Positions 11,174 to 23,864 of a DNA stretch of 64,000 nucleotides are shown here, in pieces (position 1 is the first letter of the stretch; every line of letters starts with the position of its first letter). The translations under genes and the position numbers were made by a program. The notes beneath the pieces are model-generated. The model ran no database searches. It saw only the letters and a program-made list of their open reading frames with translations, and was not told where the DNA came from. The stretch is from Hysterangium stoloniferum (lineage: Eukaryota > Basidiomycota > Agaricomycetes > Hysterangiales > Hysterangiaceae), in contig WHVD01000244.1 in assembly GCA_015178975.1 (NCBI GenBank), positions 1-64,000 on the forward strand. The letters are read 5' to 3'.

Positions 11174-13100
11174 TCAAATTGATAGTTCACAATGTGAACT
11201 ATATGTCTCTAACACTGATATCAAGCTCGCATTACACGCTATCGACACGCCCGTGAAAGGTGCGGCAATTACGCATAAAAAGGAACGAGCGATGAGAAGT
11301 AAACATTCAAGACGCTCAAGGTGAGGTGGGTTGCTGATTGAATCACTCATTGTTTTACAATGGTGAAGGAGACGCAGAAGAATGGCGATGCTATCGAGGC
11401 TGCGCACAGTGGTACACGCGGATTCGGGGTCGGAAGATCCAGCTATCAGCTGCAGAGTAACCGAGATTATTCGTTCGCCAGACGCCGAGAGCGGCCAATC
11501 TGGACTTGTTTGCGTCAAAATCAGACTGGTAGGAAAATTTCATGAGAGGAGGTAAGACAGTACTGGAAGGTAAACATTGTAAACATACCGTAGGATGGGC
11601 CCAATGAGTGAAAACACCACATTTAGCTGGCTGATGTGATCGGTGCGAAGTGTGCTGTTGAAGAAGAAGAGTTGCACGGCCCGGGTATCATTGAACAGTC
11701 GATATGTGTTAAAATCATTATGAAGTGTCAAGGATGTAATATTCAAGTTTATGTCGTCCACTATAACCTTCAATGCAGCTCCAGCAATAGCTAGAAACCA
11801 TGCATCTTGTTGGATGCAATTAATGAGAAGCAGTATAAGATCTTCATTATAATGTCCATACAAACGTCGTTGCTGACGATTTTGTCTGTTTTGGTCTTCG
11901 TCAGCAGGATGAAAAGATGTGATGGCGGACGCACGGTTGTAACCAGAATTCAAAGTACCCTTTGATCGCAGTGAGCTCCTCTACGGACAGCTGACGCACG
12001 TGGCAAATTTTTTCCACAATATACGCAAGGCCAATAACGGGTTTTGGATATTGACTACCAAAGCATGATAAATATCGGGCCAGTTGGACGATAAATGTTG
12101 ATGCAACCTCATCTAAGTTGGTGTGTAGCGGTGATTTGATTACAGCATTATAAAGGGATGACGTGATTGCAGTTGACGTGTTATTTCCATCTGAACATCG
12201 AGTGCCGGGGCAAAGTATCAAGGCGTAACCCAAGCATGTCACAAGCTGTGTAGCGTGACTTTTGCTCCGGTGTAAACCCGACCAGCAGTCACCTAAGATC
12301 CACGCGGCCCGTTCTCGAATTTGAGGGGGGTATGAGGGTCTGTGAAGACATAAGTATTTCGAATATATTCAATGATTGGCGCTGTGTCATCCCTACCTAC
12401 ACAAATCAATGCTCTCTTGAATCACACGTCCCAGTCTTGGGAGAGTCAAATACTTTTGTGAGAACCTGTCAAGCCCGTCGTGCGAAAGCACTCTATGCGC
12501 AATTTGCTCGTACACCGTCAACTTTGCCATTAGCAAAGTTTTCTTTGCAATGTAAAGGAATTTCATCCCAACCCTTTCCAAACCAACTCCACCATAATAC
12601 CCGAGTCCTATTTCAATACTTGTAGATGTGCCAACATCCTGTAAGACCGCTCCCCAGTCATGACTGCGATATGGGCTCGGCTTGGATGTGGTGTCCGTGG
12701 GCCTCCCTGGCATCGTAACAATAAGCGGTGGGTCATGGTAACTCGTCTCTCCTTGACACTGAAATGCACAGAATGTCATACAGATTACATTATAAGAGCA
12801 TTGTACCTTACTCACCCACTCGTCAACCCAAACCTCTACATGATTTTCAGACAATGGTATGTGCTGGCCATCATCGGGTGCCAGGTAACATATATCATGG
12901 CTGGGTTCATTACAGCTCCATCGTTCTCGGAGCTTCAACCGGAATCTTTCTCTCATCCTCGTCTCAATGATCTGCTCCAGTTCCTCTGAGCTCAATACAC
13001 CTGGGGAAATCAAAGGTGGTAACTCCTCAACATCTTCGAGGAGGGCTTCAGTCGTTGCCGAATCGTGATTCCCCAGACTCGCCTCGTTGAAAGTAGACAT
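11174..13100 (-). CDS. Four-exon family protein, 577 aa, unit B (intact)
   Basis: Function is unrecognised. The model is exon 1 13100-12397, exon 2 12339-11959, exon 3 11885-11589 and exon 4 11525-11174 (stop TGA). Introns are 57, 73 and 63 bp: GTAGGG..CAG, GTACTT..CAG with CTGAC 13 nt before the acceptor, and GTATGT..CAG with CTTAC. All junctions keep frame (1,734 nt). The acidic N-terminus (residues 1-45) runs into a charged helix-like stretch (about 38-61, EELEQIIETRMRERFRLKLR). A Cys-containing segment follows (about 63-115), then YHDPPLIVTMPG (121-132) and a Gly-rich IGLGYYGGVGLER (164-176). Exons 2-4 look alpha-helical (LDEVASTFIVQLARYL, LDSIAILLRLLHHC). No signal peptide is evident. 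Three other full-length copies support the start and splice sites. It could be a lineage-specific regulatory or structural protein, but I cannot assign a family. Confidence 0.75.
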
Positions 13101-13464
13101 TAGTGGGTAGCAGTCGTACTTACATTAGAAGGGGGTGCGGCGCTTTTATGCAGCAGTCAGTCGGAACAGCCTTGTGGCCGTGCCTACACAGGATTTACGG
13201 CAGTTCATCCCTGCCTTCCTAAACAAGGTGCCCTCACCCCTCCCTCAACCATATAGGCTCCAGTGTACGAAGCTACCTTACTAGCTAGTAGGTAGCAGTT
13301 GTACTTACATTAGAAGGGGGTGTGGCGCTTTTATGCAGCAGTCAGTCAGAACAGCCTTGTGGCCGTGCCTACACAGGATTCACGGCAGTTCATCCCTGCC
13401 TTCGTACACAAGTTACCCCCTCCCTCAACCATATAGGCTCCAGTGTACGAAGCTACCTTATTAG
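13101..13464. repeat. Local tandem duplication (~185 bp) upstream of the unit B gene
   Basis: The block starting TAGTGGGTAGCAG (13101-13285) is repeated as TAGTAGGTAGCAG (13286 to about 13464), each ending with ACGAAGCTACCTTA. Other units have one copy. It lies immediately 5' of the minus-strand gene, so it duplicates the proximal promoter or 5' UTR, including a GTAAGT-like site. Confidence 0.9.
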
Positions 13465-15800
13465 TTGGTTACGCCTTCCGCTGAAGGCTCCCAGCCTCTA
13501 ATAATAGTTTGGTCGATTGTCACCCCCATAGAATAGTATTTCAGGTGTTCTTGAGCATCAGAGTTGAAAGTAAAACCGCTTTTCTGTTATTCGAGAAGTG
13601 GCATTGCCATGTATAATTTAATTACAGTCCAGAGCGATGCTTCCCGCCTGCTGCCTTCAAGTTGGCGCTGTCAACCTCAGTCTTTATCAGGGGAGATTGC
13701 GCGCTATCGTGCTTGCTCAGAGTCATCTCGTTGGGAGTAGATATTGGTGGACAGCAGTCGTACTGATACCAGGAGGGGATGCAGCCTTTTTATGGCGCAG
13801 TCATCCCGAGGTTAATTTCAAGCTATAGTCTTGTGGCCGTGCTTGTACAAGGATACACTGCCGCGGTGAACCCTTTTTGGAGCACTGCAAATCCTTCCCA
13901 AGGAAATAAACTTTGATAATGAATTTTGTTTTGTACCAAACCTTACTTAAAATAGATACTTTAGGTCATACAAAGATGGGATCAAAGGTAACCTTTAGGT
14001 TGAATTTAACAGCATTGTTTTTGCTGCATAAAATGAGTCATTTTAAGACAACATTAAAAGGAAACAATAGTTGAAAATTAGATAGACATTTGCAAGACTA
14101 AAACTATGTTATTTTATATCCAATTTAAAGAGTACTTAACTCCCATTCTTAAAGGTGTCCTTTTGTGTTGTGTTAATAAATTTAGTAATCCGATTTTAGG
14201 GTACGTCAAAATGAGCTATTTAGTCAATGGATTTGAAATGTTTCTCAAATTTAGAATTTTGTACACTACAAAACTCATCGTGCTCTACGCATCATTCTGG
14301 AGGTAATCTTTGTGCGAAATCGCAAAACAAAAGTTGCATGATTTGATTGTTACATGTTGAAATGTTGAGCGGCCATTAGTGGTGAGCACAAATATGAGGA
14401 AAGGAATTACTGGCAAGTAACTACATCTGAAGCAATAGCAGTGATACACATAGTAGTATTATACTAAACTTTGGGATTCATGGTCTTGTTAGCCAAAACT
14501 GGTGTGTTTGTGTCGACGATGAGTCTCAGAATATTTACTATTAGATCTCAGATAGGTGTTCCCAAGTATAATTATTGCAATGTGCAACCACTATAGTAAG
14601 ATGCACTTGAATGAAATGTTCTAGACGCTGTTATCCAGTGTTGAAAACACTTTCCTTAAGTGTACAAACACTGAAGGAGAAGCTCGCAGGACACGCAGAA
14701 TACTGCCACTTCCCTAATACAATGTAATATAAATTTATAAAATCAGCTAAATGGTGATATATCGCACATTTTGTCGGCGCCGAAGCATGGTTGGCTTCGG
14801 GGGCAGGTCAACCTTCGGTCTGTGCCAGGAACAGCTGCAAGTCAACCAGAATCTTAATCCCACCGACATGTTGCAATCGAAAATTATTAAGCCGTGGATT
14901 TTTTCAGATAAATCTATAATCCTCGTGTTCAATCGACAAATGAATCTAGCCTTGCTTTTCCAGGTTGCGGAAGGATTCTTTACATTCGTAGAGCAGCCTT
15001 CCAGTGTGAAGAAGCTGGTCTGGACTGAACTATCGTTTATTGGCGAGCGCTCCTTGAAACACACACTGGTTCCCTGGGACCCCCGGAAATAGTAGTGCTT
15101 TCCTTGAATCGGCAAATGTAGCCCGGGATCGGGATTTCAAGGTCAAGGGCTGTTCGGCTAACGGGGTAATTCTATCTGTGACCATTGACAGGAAAATACA
15201 AGCTCCCACGACCATGCCCTATAACCAAGGACTGAACAGCCAATTATGTGAATATAAGATACGGGTCTAAATCCTCACTGTTTCTTGTCGCTGGTACACG
15301 CATGATATTATATTTACGATAATCCGTGATCTAGAAGAGGTGTCGACATGGGCACTCTCATGCTGGACAAAGTCTTCCCACGCTAGGATCCGTTGTACAC
15401 CTTTGCTTGCTTTTTTATATCTGCCCGGGTACCCATGTTGCTCGCGATGCGAGGAACCTTGAGGTGTAAATGCATGACTTCATTTTATTTCATTTCCACT
15501 GGATCGGGATTTAGTCCCAAGTCTTCCCAAATCAATGTGTACACATTACCAACCACCTCATTCGCAAGTCTCTCATTAAGAATGAACTTCTGCACAAATC
15601 TCTTGATGGTCTCCTTATTGACGCCGCCTTCACCCCACACCTTCGCCAGCTTCTCCCCCATTCTCGTTGCGATATTCATATAAGGTTAGGAGAAGCAGAA
15701 AGTTTGCATCGGGCTTAAAAAAAAAGAAACCTACAAAAGGAATTTCCAGGTCCAACAGTGTCGATATCATCGCCCACACGTGCTCAGATTCAGAAAACAC
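13465..15800. other. Unit B spacer and degenerate gene 2 3' part
   Basis: 13465-14750 is AT-rich spacer as in unit A, with no gene. 14747-15215 holds minus-strand ORF pieces (ALANKR-like ends, KSRSRATFADSRKALLFPG) whose relation to gene 2 is unclear. 15485-15679 (minus) encodes the block MNIATRMGEKLAKVWGEGGV..FVQKFILNERLANEVVGNVY, the 3' part of the putative gene 2, without a stop in this copy. Confidence 0.4.
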
Positions 15801-15805
15801 TGCCA

Positions 15806-16144
15806 TATTTCGTGTGGGAGTGAGATAGGGGACATTGAATTTGGCGACAATGCCAACGCATCACGCCCCGCGGGCAATGGACACTTGAAAGGGACAGGGT
15901 CAGTGAGTGGGGCAGGACATGAACTGCTGAAGGTCGCACCTGCGCTTGTCCCGGCGGGAGTCACGGCTGAGCTGGGTACCACCCCTACGCCACGCTTAAT
16001 TACAATGCCATCCACGAGTAGCTCTGATGCGAATATAGAGATAGCCTTCGAGAAATACGGGAAGCATTCTTTGGTTTATATCTGTGATTACTTGCTTGCT
16101 TCATTTCAAATCTTTACGGTGTTCTGAATACCATAGATCGCATT
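15806..16144. other. Inverted ~340 bp segment inside unit B
   Basis: Relative to A, D, E and F this segment is reversed. The block encoding NANASRPAGN..GTTPTPR reads on the plus strand here but on the minus strand elsewhere. Left junction: CACTGCCA followed by the complement of the CACGAAA end. Right junction: ATAGATCGCATT joined to AGTCTCCGCCG. The flanks are in normal orientation, so this is a local inversion that breaks gene 2 in this unit. Confidence 0.9.
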
Positions 16145-16786
16145 AGTCTCCGCCGTCTTGGACGAGCCATTCGTGAACAGCGCGCCCGTTAATGGGTTCG
16201 TATGCTTCGCAGCTAAGTGAGAGTGCACCTGATGCGAGGTGTAGGGAGTGTTAGCCCGAAGTTTCGTATGAACACACAGAGATATTGAGCGCAATCCTTA
16301 GGGAGCGGCTACTTTTGTGGATTACCCATGGAATTCGGGATGGCGAGCGGGGATCTTGTGGGTGCCAATCGTAGTGTAGCGATCCGGCAAACTGGGAACT
16401 TTGATGATTGAGCCGCCGCAGGATCTGTAGACGTAGAGGTAAAGCAATATAAGCCGTCAGATACAATAAATATTCAGGTTCTGTTTTATTTCTTTCTTTC
16501 AAAAGGTGGACAGGGTACCTCAGCCGCAGCGCCCTCTAGATGGGAGATACAGTGGGAAGTAAATAAGATAAATTCTCAAGAGCTCTGGCAACCCAGACTC
16601 CTTTGAAACCCATAGGATTTCCGTGTTTGCAGCTATTCGTGCTCCCTTGTGCTTCATACTCTCCCATAACCCATACCCCGGCGTTTCCAGAGAATGGTAT
16701 GGATTATCAGGGAGTCAACTGTAATCCACACGTGCAATATTGGCCTTCGATAGGTTGGTTTTAAGTCGCATAGCCTTTCTAAGCCC
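16145..16786. other. Unit B: remainder of gene 2 5' part and deletion scar
   Basis: The segment 16250-16502 keeps the gene 2 upstream block on the minus strand. At about 16581 the sequence jumps from CTCAAGAGC to CTCTGGCAACCCAGACTCC, deleting about 340 bp that contains the short plus ORF in A, D, E and F. No functional gene is visible. Confidence 0.5.
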
Positions 16787-18990
16787 ATGCTGAACTTCAG
16801 CAATACCAAGCACACGCTCCTGCCTTCACTCATCCCTTCATCCCAGATGATGATGAAGACCGCTTTTCCTAATACATACGGTCAGGCTCAGAATCAGATC
16901 CAAACATCAAGTCCGAATCAGGCTCTAGCTGCAATTCCCCGTCTAGGTGCCTGCAGCGGTATTGACATGAAAATCTCCATAGCCTTCAATACTAGCAACA
17001 ATATGCCCTTCAATACCCTATCTCACCGCGTGTTGACATGCCGTCCCTCACTAAACCCTGTGAATTTAGAGACTATGCGTCATCGACGAGCGCAAGTGTT
17101 AGTCTTAACCCTCCGGAAGTCGTGAGAGGGTTTATGTTTGGCGCGAAGGGGTGGAGGAGTGAGGGGACATTGGGATCCGGAGGGGAAGACTTTATGTGTG
17201 CAGCAGCAGCAGGGGCCAGAGGGCCAAGGTCTAATGGGATATCGCTCACGGGATCGGCGCCAGTCTTGAGGTCGGGTGCATCAATGTCAACTGCGTATCC
17301 GCATAGCGTTTCAAGTATCGTTGGGGCAGGGGCGAGGCAGGCGGCACGGGTCCGACCACAGCAGTCGCAGCTATCTCCACAATCGCAATCCAATCCCAGT
17401 ATAGCCAGCTCAACAATCGAAGTTCTAGCGCCGCACCGCAACACCAACTACACGTCCAATCTTGATCCCAATCTCAACCCCACTTCAAGCGATAACAACG
17501 ACAACATATTAGTCTCACGACACCTTGGGAAAACACCCTTCCAAACCCTCGCAGCCGCAGTCGCAATCGCATACTTAATCACAATCCCAACCGCAATTGC
17601 GACCCGGACTGATCCTTTTGCTCTCTACACCTGCACGGATTGCGGCTGAAAGGCATAAACTGCTGCTGGGCAACAGGCTCAGGCGCAGCGGCAGAGTCAA
17701 GCGGCGAAACGATCAAAATTAACAACCACATCGTCATCAATCTCCAGGTGCTAGTGTAATGAGTATTGTGCCTGCGCCTGCATTAAGGCGGGGTAGGAGT
17801 GGAAGTGGGGACAGGTGGGTTGGATGTACATTCAGATGCAGAGATTGTGAAGCTCACTATGGACTATGTTGTTTGTGTTTGTGTTTCAGGGGGAGTGGAT
17901 GAGCGTGTAGTGAAAGGGACGGAAGTGACGAGGAGGTGCCTTAGGATGAAGAGTTAGAGAGGAAGTGAAGGAAGGTTGTAGGTGAGAAGGAAGGACAGTG
18001 CAAGGAACCAACACAAAACCACCAAGCTGGAGATCGACAAAATCATCTCGTTTGTGCTATAAAACCTATTCCCTCCACCGCTCATTCCATCACCTACACA
18101 CGCTCCCCTCTGAGCCGATGGGTATGCTTGCGTGGCTCAGTCTCAAAGAGGCGTGTGTTGTTTCGAAACCCGGTTCTTCAACATCAACGTCATCATCAAC
18201 AACAAAAAGTGAAGAATGTTCCGAGGCCAAGCTCAAACGCGCCGCTACCTATGACGAAGACGACTTTTGAACAGAATTCGAATCCGCAACCAACGAAGGA
18301 TTTGGTATTGCTTCGACAGGTTATCTCGCCCCAGGGCCTGCCTCCAACCTCGCACCGAAGGGTCTTGGGAACGCGCGGTGCCCCGTCCGCTATTCTCTCG
18401 AGTGGGTTAGTGGATTGAGAGACTGCAAAGGAGTTGTTTGATATGTGAGTGCCTCGTTATCCTAGGTTTTTCGAGATTTGGTGTTGACTTTTCCTTTTCC
18501 AATGGCGGTAGATATATTAGCGTAAGCAGTGTTTATCCTTCTTCCTTTCAAAAGACGAATGTTTATAGTGATTTCTGCTACTTTTCAGCCCTTCGTATCC
18601 ATCCTAAACCACGTTCTCCACACTGTCCAAAGCGGTCTACGAACGGGACCTGTTCCTCTTCACCGCCGGTTAAGTCCTTTCCCACTTTTTTCCCTTCCAG
18701 CCTTCTTTATAATACAACTCGTATAAACATGCTAACCCCATAGACAGTTTTAGCAATCTCATCTCGCTACCTCCCCTCTTGCCCAAGACTCCACAACATC
18801 GCCATGAACTTCCCTGAATACGCAGCAGCAACAGCCTTCATCGATGGCGTGAAGAGCGTTGAGATGGGGGGAGGATAGGAGTTTGTTTTATGGGGCGGTT
18901 AGTCGGGCTTCTTTCTTTCTTGTTCCCCTTTTTCGGACGGATACACCGGAGTCGCGCTAGATCTTGAGAACGATACCCTGCAATACCTTC
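16787..18990 (+). pseudogene. Fungal-specific transcription factor relic, unit B
   Basis: The block order matches units A and E: a Gln/Asn-rich part with an open frame at 17038-17649, the ATYDEDDF segment near 18240-18270, then middle-homology-region fragments (ETAKELFD, FVSILNHVLHT, AISSRYLPSCP, MNFPEYAAATAFIDGVKSVEM near 18803-18866). The 5' splice site of the second intron is spoiled (CCGGTTAAGT instead of CCGGTAAGT near 18668) and an in-frame stop follows YDEDDF. Non-functional as read. Confidence 0.55.
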
Positions 18991-20223
18991 GCCACATGCG
19001 CAAACACCACACGTGGCGCCCTGCTCATAATCGTCGCCTGGACAACTGCACCATTGTGAATATGCAGCGACGTCGCGTCAAGCAAACTCTTCAGCGCTGC
19101 AAGGGTGTGCACGAGATTGATGAACCTGCGGCTGCCGGATACGGACGGCGTGCAGGAACCTGTTTAGAGGCTTGCGAGACACAACCGTGAACTCAGCTCG
19201 TCGCGATCGCGCTTAGCGTGCGTATTCTTGACATTGGTTCTGCAGGATTGTGACAATAACCTGTACAGAAGGCTCAGACTCAGGTTGTCCAACCGTACTC
19301 GTAGAAGCGCAGGGTCTACCCACTGATTGCGGCCCGCTGCGAGTTTCTCCACTGGCATGGGAAAAGGCTTTGAGTCCCGCTTTTTAAGATTGCATAGCCG
19401 GAACCAGTACTAGCCTTCTTCTCTGGATGAATGTGTATTCCCCCTGCCCTCCTACCCACAAACCCAACAACCACCCAGCTTTCGACCACGACGCTATGCT
19501 GTATTGTTAAAGGCCGAAAGCCGCAGACACCAAGTGTGGGGGAGGCGTTATTCGCTATGATAAATCTCTATTCCACCGTCCTGTCAGCTACGCTCCTGTC
19601 ACAACCAACAACAACAACTTACTGACCTATTCGTACAGTCCCGCTAAAAAAAACGCCATATTAATGACCTCCTGGCATCCTACGAACTGTCGCCGTACGC
19701 GACAACTATCACGCTCGCGGGTGGAAATATCCTTGAAGCGTTTGAGGGCGGAGGTGTCGGCAGCCGTTTCAGGGAAAAAACAAATTTGGTAGATGGTCAC
19801 ATTGGGAAGAATTCAACGGAAGCTAAATGATTCTCCGGGCACTCTTTCATGATAAGCTATACGCAAAAATGTCTCTCCGTCTGGGGGGGATGAAGAATAC
19901 TCTATTTCGCTCTCCCCTGGCATGAGCCAGTTGAGGATTGCCGGGGTTTGGGCGGGTGGCATGGCTGTTGTTCCCTCTCATACGCCCACACAGATAAAGA
20001 AAAAGAAAACGCAGTACGCTGGCATCTATAAATATATTGGGAGAAAATTAAGATCGGCGTGGCTGTGGCAAGAGATGTGATTTAGTAATGAGTGTTTAAA
20101 TGTTATTTATACAGATCTGATTGAGAGTAGTAGCAGCCCGCTGAATCACTAACTAAAACAGTGCTCCAGGGTACTTTAACAATCCACCTGACACCGTCCC
20201 TCGCATCGATTGAAAGCGGTCGT
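18991..20223. other. Unit B tail with ~1.1 kb deletion, no gene recognised
   Basis: Short minus and plus ORFs remain (for example 19164-19358 minus, with QPESEPSVQ-type residues in related copies). The deletion junction is at about 19386, where GCCGGAACCA meets GTACTAGCC. From 19420 the shared tail resumes and leads into unit C. Confidence 0.5.
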
Positions 20224-20598
20224 TTTTTCATGGCAGAGTTTTGGCTATGAAGTGGCGATCCTGAGGATTGAACAAAGCGCTTGAATCAGACAAATGTCGG
20301 CATGGATTAGTGAGTGATTGTTGGCGACGGTCTGGCGGGGATGATAAACTTTAAGTGGGATCCTTTGTAACGTTACCATCGTCCATAGATCCAATGCACT
20401 CTCCTCCGAGGCTAGTGTTCACAATATGTTCACCGCTAGTCTAAAGAGGTTACAGGGATTATATAAAGCGAATGTATGCGCTCTTAAATTCACCAAACTA
20501 AGTAGGTTCCTACAGCTATGAAATCCGCCTCCAGAGCGGGTTAGATAAAGGGCAACGATGCTGGTTTGGTTGGGATATGTAGGCGGTATCCGAGATGA

Positions 20599-22519
20599 TT
20601 AAAAAGGCAGCCGAATTGATCGTTCAGAAGGTGAACCATATATCTTTAACATTGATATCAAGCTCGAATTAGACGTTACCGACACACCAGTGAAAGGTGT
20701 GGCAATTACGCATAAGAAGGAACGAGCGATGAGAACTAAACATTCAAGACGCTCCAGGTGAAGTGGCTTGCTGATTGAACCACGCATTGTTTGACAATGG
20801 TGAAGGAGACGCAGAAGAATGGCGATGCTATCGAGGCTGCGCACAGTGGTACACGCGGATTCGGGGTCGGAAGATTCAGCTATCAGCTGCAGAGTAACCG
20901 AGATTATTCGTTCGCCAGACGCTAAGAGCGGCCGACCTGGACTTGTTTGCGTCAAAATGAGACTGGTAGGAGAATTTCATGAGAGGAGGTAAGACAGTAC
21001 TGGAAGGTAAACATTGTAAACATACCGTAGGAGGGGCCCAATAAGCGAAGACACCACATTTAGCTGGCTGATGTGATCGGTACAAAGTGTGCTGTTGAAG
21101 AAGAAGAGTTGCACGGCCCGGGTATCACTGAGCAGTGAATATGTGGAAGAATCATTATGAAGTGTCAAAGATGCAATATTCAAGTTTATGTCGTCCACTA
21201 CAACCTCCAATACAGCTCCAGCAATATCCCGAAACCATGCATCTTGTTGTATGCAATTAATGAAAAGCAGTATACGATCATCATTATATCCATACAACCG
21301 TCGTTGCTGGCGATTTTGTCTGTTTTGGTCTTCGTCAGCAGGATGAAAAGATGTGATGGCGGACGCACGGTTGTAACCAGAATTCAAAGTACCCTTTGAT
21401 CGCAGTGAGCTCCTCTACGGACAGCTGACGCACGTGGCAAATGCTTTCCACAATATATGCAAGGCCGAGAACGGGATCTGGATATTGACTACCAAAGCAT
21501 GATAAATATCGGGCGAGTTGGACGATAAATGTTGATGCAACCTCATCTAAGTTGGTGTGTAGCGGTGATTCGATGACAGTATTATAAAGGGATGACGTGG
21601 TTGCAGTTGACGTATTATTTCCATCTGACCATGGAGCGCCGGGGCAAAATATCAGGGCCCCACCCAAGCATGTCACAAGCTCTGTAGCGTGACTTTTGTT
21701 TGAACCCACCCAGCAGTCACGTAAGATCGACGCGGCCCGTTCTCGAATTTGAGGCGGGTATGAGGGTCTGTGAAGACATAAGTATTTTGAATATATTCAA
21801 TGATTGGCGCTGAGTCAACCCTACCTACACAAATCAATGCTCTCTTGAATTAGACGTCCCAGTCTTGGCAGAGTCAAATACTTTTGTGAGGACCTGTCAA
21901 GCCGAGACCATCTATGTGCAATTCGCTCGTACACCGTCAACTTTACCATTAGCGAAGTTTTCTTTGCGATGTAAAGGACTTTCATCCCAATCCTTTCTAA
22001 ACCAACTCCACCATAATACCCGAGTCCTATTTCAATACTTGCAGATGCGCCAACATCCTGTGAGGCCGCTCCCCAGTCTTGACTGCGATATGGGCTCGGC
22101 TTAGATGTGGTATCCGTGGGCCTCCCTGGCATCGTAACAATAAGCGGTGGGTCATGGTAACTCGTCTCTCCTTGACACTGAAATGCACAGGATGTCATAC
22201 AGATTACATTATAAGAGCATTGTACCTTACTCACTAACTCGTCAACCCAAACCTCTACATGATTTTCAGACAATGGTATGTGCTGGCCATCATCGGGTGC
22301 CAGGTAACATATATCATGGCTGGGTTCATTACAGCTCCATCGTTCTCGGAGCTTCAACCGGAATCTTTCTCTCATCCTCGTCTCAATGATCTGCTCCAGT
22401 TCCTCTGAGCTCAATACACCTGGGGAAATCAAAGGTGGTAACTCCTCAACATCTTCGAGGAGGGCTTCAGTCGTTGCCGAATCGTGATTCCCCAGACTCG
22501 CCTCGTTGAAAGTAGACAT
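20599..22519 (-). CDS. Four-exon family protein, 575 aa, unit C (intact)
   Basis: Unrecognised function; paralogue of the unit B protein. Exons are 22519-21825, 21767-21393, 21319-21026 and 20962-20599. Introns are 57, 73 and 63 bp with the same boundaries as in B, and the total of 1,728 nt is in frame. It differs by small in-frame changes (AHRWSRLDRSSQ for AHRVLSHDGLDRFSQ in exon 1, two codons fewer around VGSNKSHA in exon 2) and a different C-terminus (SPSERSIRLPF). Because indels are multiples of three in exons, this copy may be under coding constraint. Its 5' flank is like that of other units but without the duplication seen in B. Confidence 0.75.
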
Positions 22520-23680
22520 TAGTAGGTAGCAGTCGTACTTACATTAGAAGGGGGTGCGGCGCTTTTATGCAGTAGTCAGTCGGAACAGCCTTGTGGCCGT
22601 GCGTACACAGGATTTACGGCAGTTCATCCCTGCCTTCGTAAACAAGGTGCCCTCACCCCTCCCTCAACCATATAGGCTCCGGTGTACCAAGCTACCTTAC
22701 TACTTTCTTACGTCTTCCGCTGAAGGCTCACAGCTTCTAATAATAGTTTGGTCGATTGTCACCCCCCTAGAATAGTATTTCTAGTGTCCTTGAGCGTCAG
22801 AGTTGAAAGTAAAACCGCTTTTCTGTTATTCGAGAAGTGACATTGCCATGTATAATATAATTACAGTCCAGAGCGATGCTTCCCGCCTGCTGCCTTCAAG
22901 TTGGCGCTGTCAACCTCAGTCTTTATCAGGCGAGATTGCGCGCTATCATGCTTGCTCAGAGTCATCTCGTTGGGAGTAGACATTGGTGGACAGCAGTGGT
23001 ACTGATACCAGAAGGGGGTGGAGCCTTTTTATGGCGCAGTCAGCCCGAGATTAATTTCAAGCTCTAGTCTTGTGGCCGTGCTTGTACAAGGATACACTGC
23101 CGCGGTGAGCTTTTTTTGGAGCAACGCAAAATGCTTCCAGGAGGTAAAATTTGATCATGAATTTTGTTTTGAACCAAATCTTACTTAAAATAGACATTTT
23201 AGGTCATAAACATGGGATTTAAGGTAGCCTTTAGGTTGAGTTTAACAGCATTGTCTTTACTGCATAAAATGAGTCATTTTAAGATAACATTAAAAGGAAA
23301 CAATAGTTGAAAATTAGATAAACATTTGCAAGACTAAACCTATGGCATTTTATCTCTAATTTAAGGAGTACTTAACTCCCATTCTTAAAGGTGTCCTTTT
23401 GTGTTGTGTTAACAAATTTAGTAATAAGATTTTAGGGTACATCAAAATGAGCTATTTAGTCAATGGATTTGAAATGTTTCTCAGATTTAGAATTTTGCAC
23501 ACTGCAAAATTCATCGTGCTCTACATGTCACTCTGGAGATAATCTTTGTGCGAAGACGCAAAACAAACGTTGCATGATTTGATTGGTACATGTTGAGATG
23601 TTGAGCAGCGAGTGGTGAGCACAAATATGAGGAATTACTGGCAGGTAACTACATGTGAAGCAATAGCAGTGATACATATA
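22520..23680. other. Unit C 5' flank and AT-rich spacer
   Basis: Same content as the spacer of unit A. Small ORFs such as 22554-22775 plus are kept only in some copies. No gene is supported. Confidence 0.5.
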
Positions 23681-23864
23681 TGTAAGCCTGGTGGCTTACG
23701 ACATACTGATTACGTTATCACAGACGCGCATAGTAGTTTTTTCATATCGTTTTACTTACCGTCATCATCGTGTACCGTACTCGCCGTTCTCGAGGAATAC
23801 AGTTTGGTCCTATCAACGTCTGGACCGATGCCAATGTAAGGCTGCATTAGACAGCAGCCTTTCA
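23681..23864. mobile_element. 184-bp TG..CA insertion with ATATA target duplication
   Basis: Absent from the other units at this site. It starts TGTAAGCCTGGTGGCTTACG and ends CAGCAGCCTTTCA, with ATATA at 23676-23680 and again at 23865-23869. The ends resemble, in reverse orientation, those of the 392-bp insertion in unit F (43427-43818). It is a small non-autonomous element or solo LTR. Confidence 0.85.

Larger units (their letters stand above)
10767..20223. repeat. Segmental tandem-repeat unit B
   Basis: Second copy, same orientation. Differences from A: an intact main gene; a local 185-bp tandem duplication at 13101-13464; an inverted segment of about 340 bp at 15806-16144; loss of the short plus ORF near 16581; and a deletion of about 1.1 kb at 19386/19387 (equivalent to A about 8863-9940). 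The leading segment 10767-11173 is the gene's 3' flank, with no gene recognised. Confidence 0.95.

Noticed and set aside
11540..11953. Separate small minus-strand gene starting MNSGYNRASAI
   Set aside because: It is exon 3 plus the preceding intron of the four-exon gene. The splice with CTGAC branch site and CAG acceptor joins exactly in frame in four copies.
17038..17649. 203-aa plus ORF as a complete gene in unit B
   Set aside because: It overlaps an equally open minus frame, is not kept at that length in A or E, and fits better as part of the transcription-factor relic.
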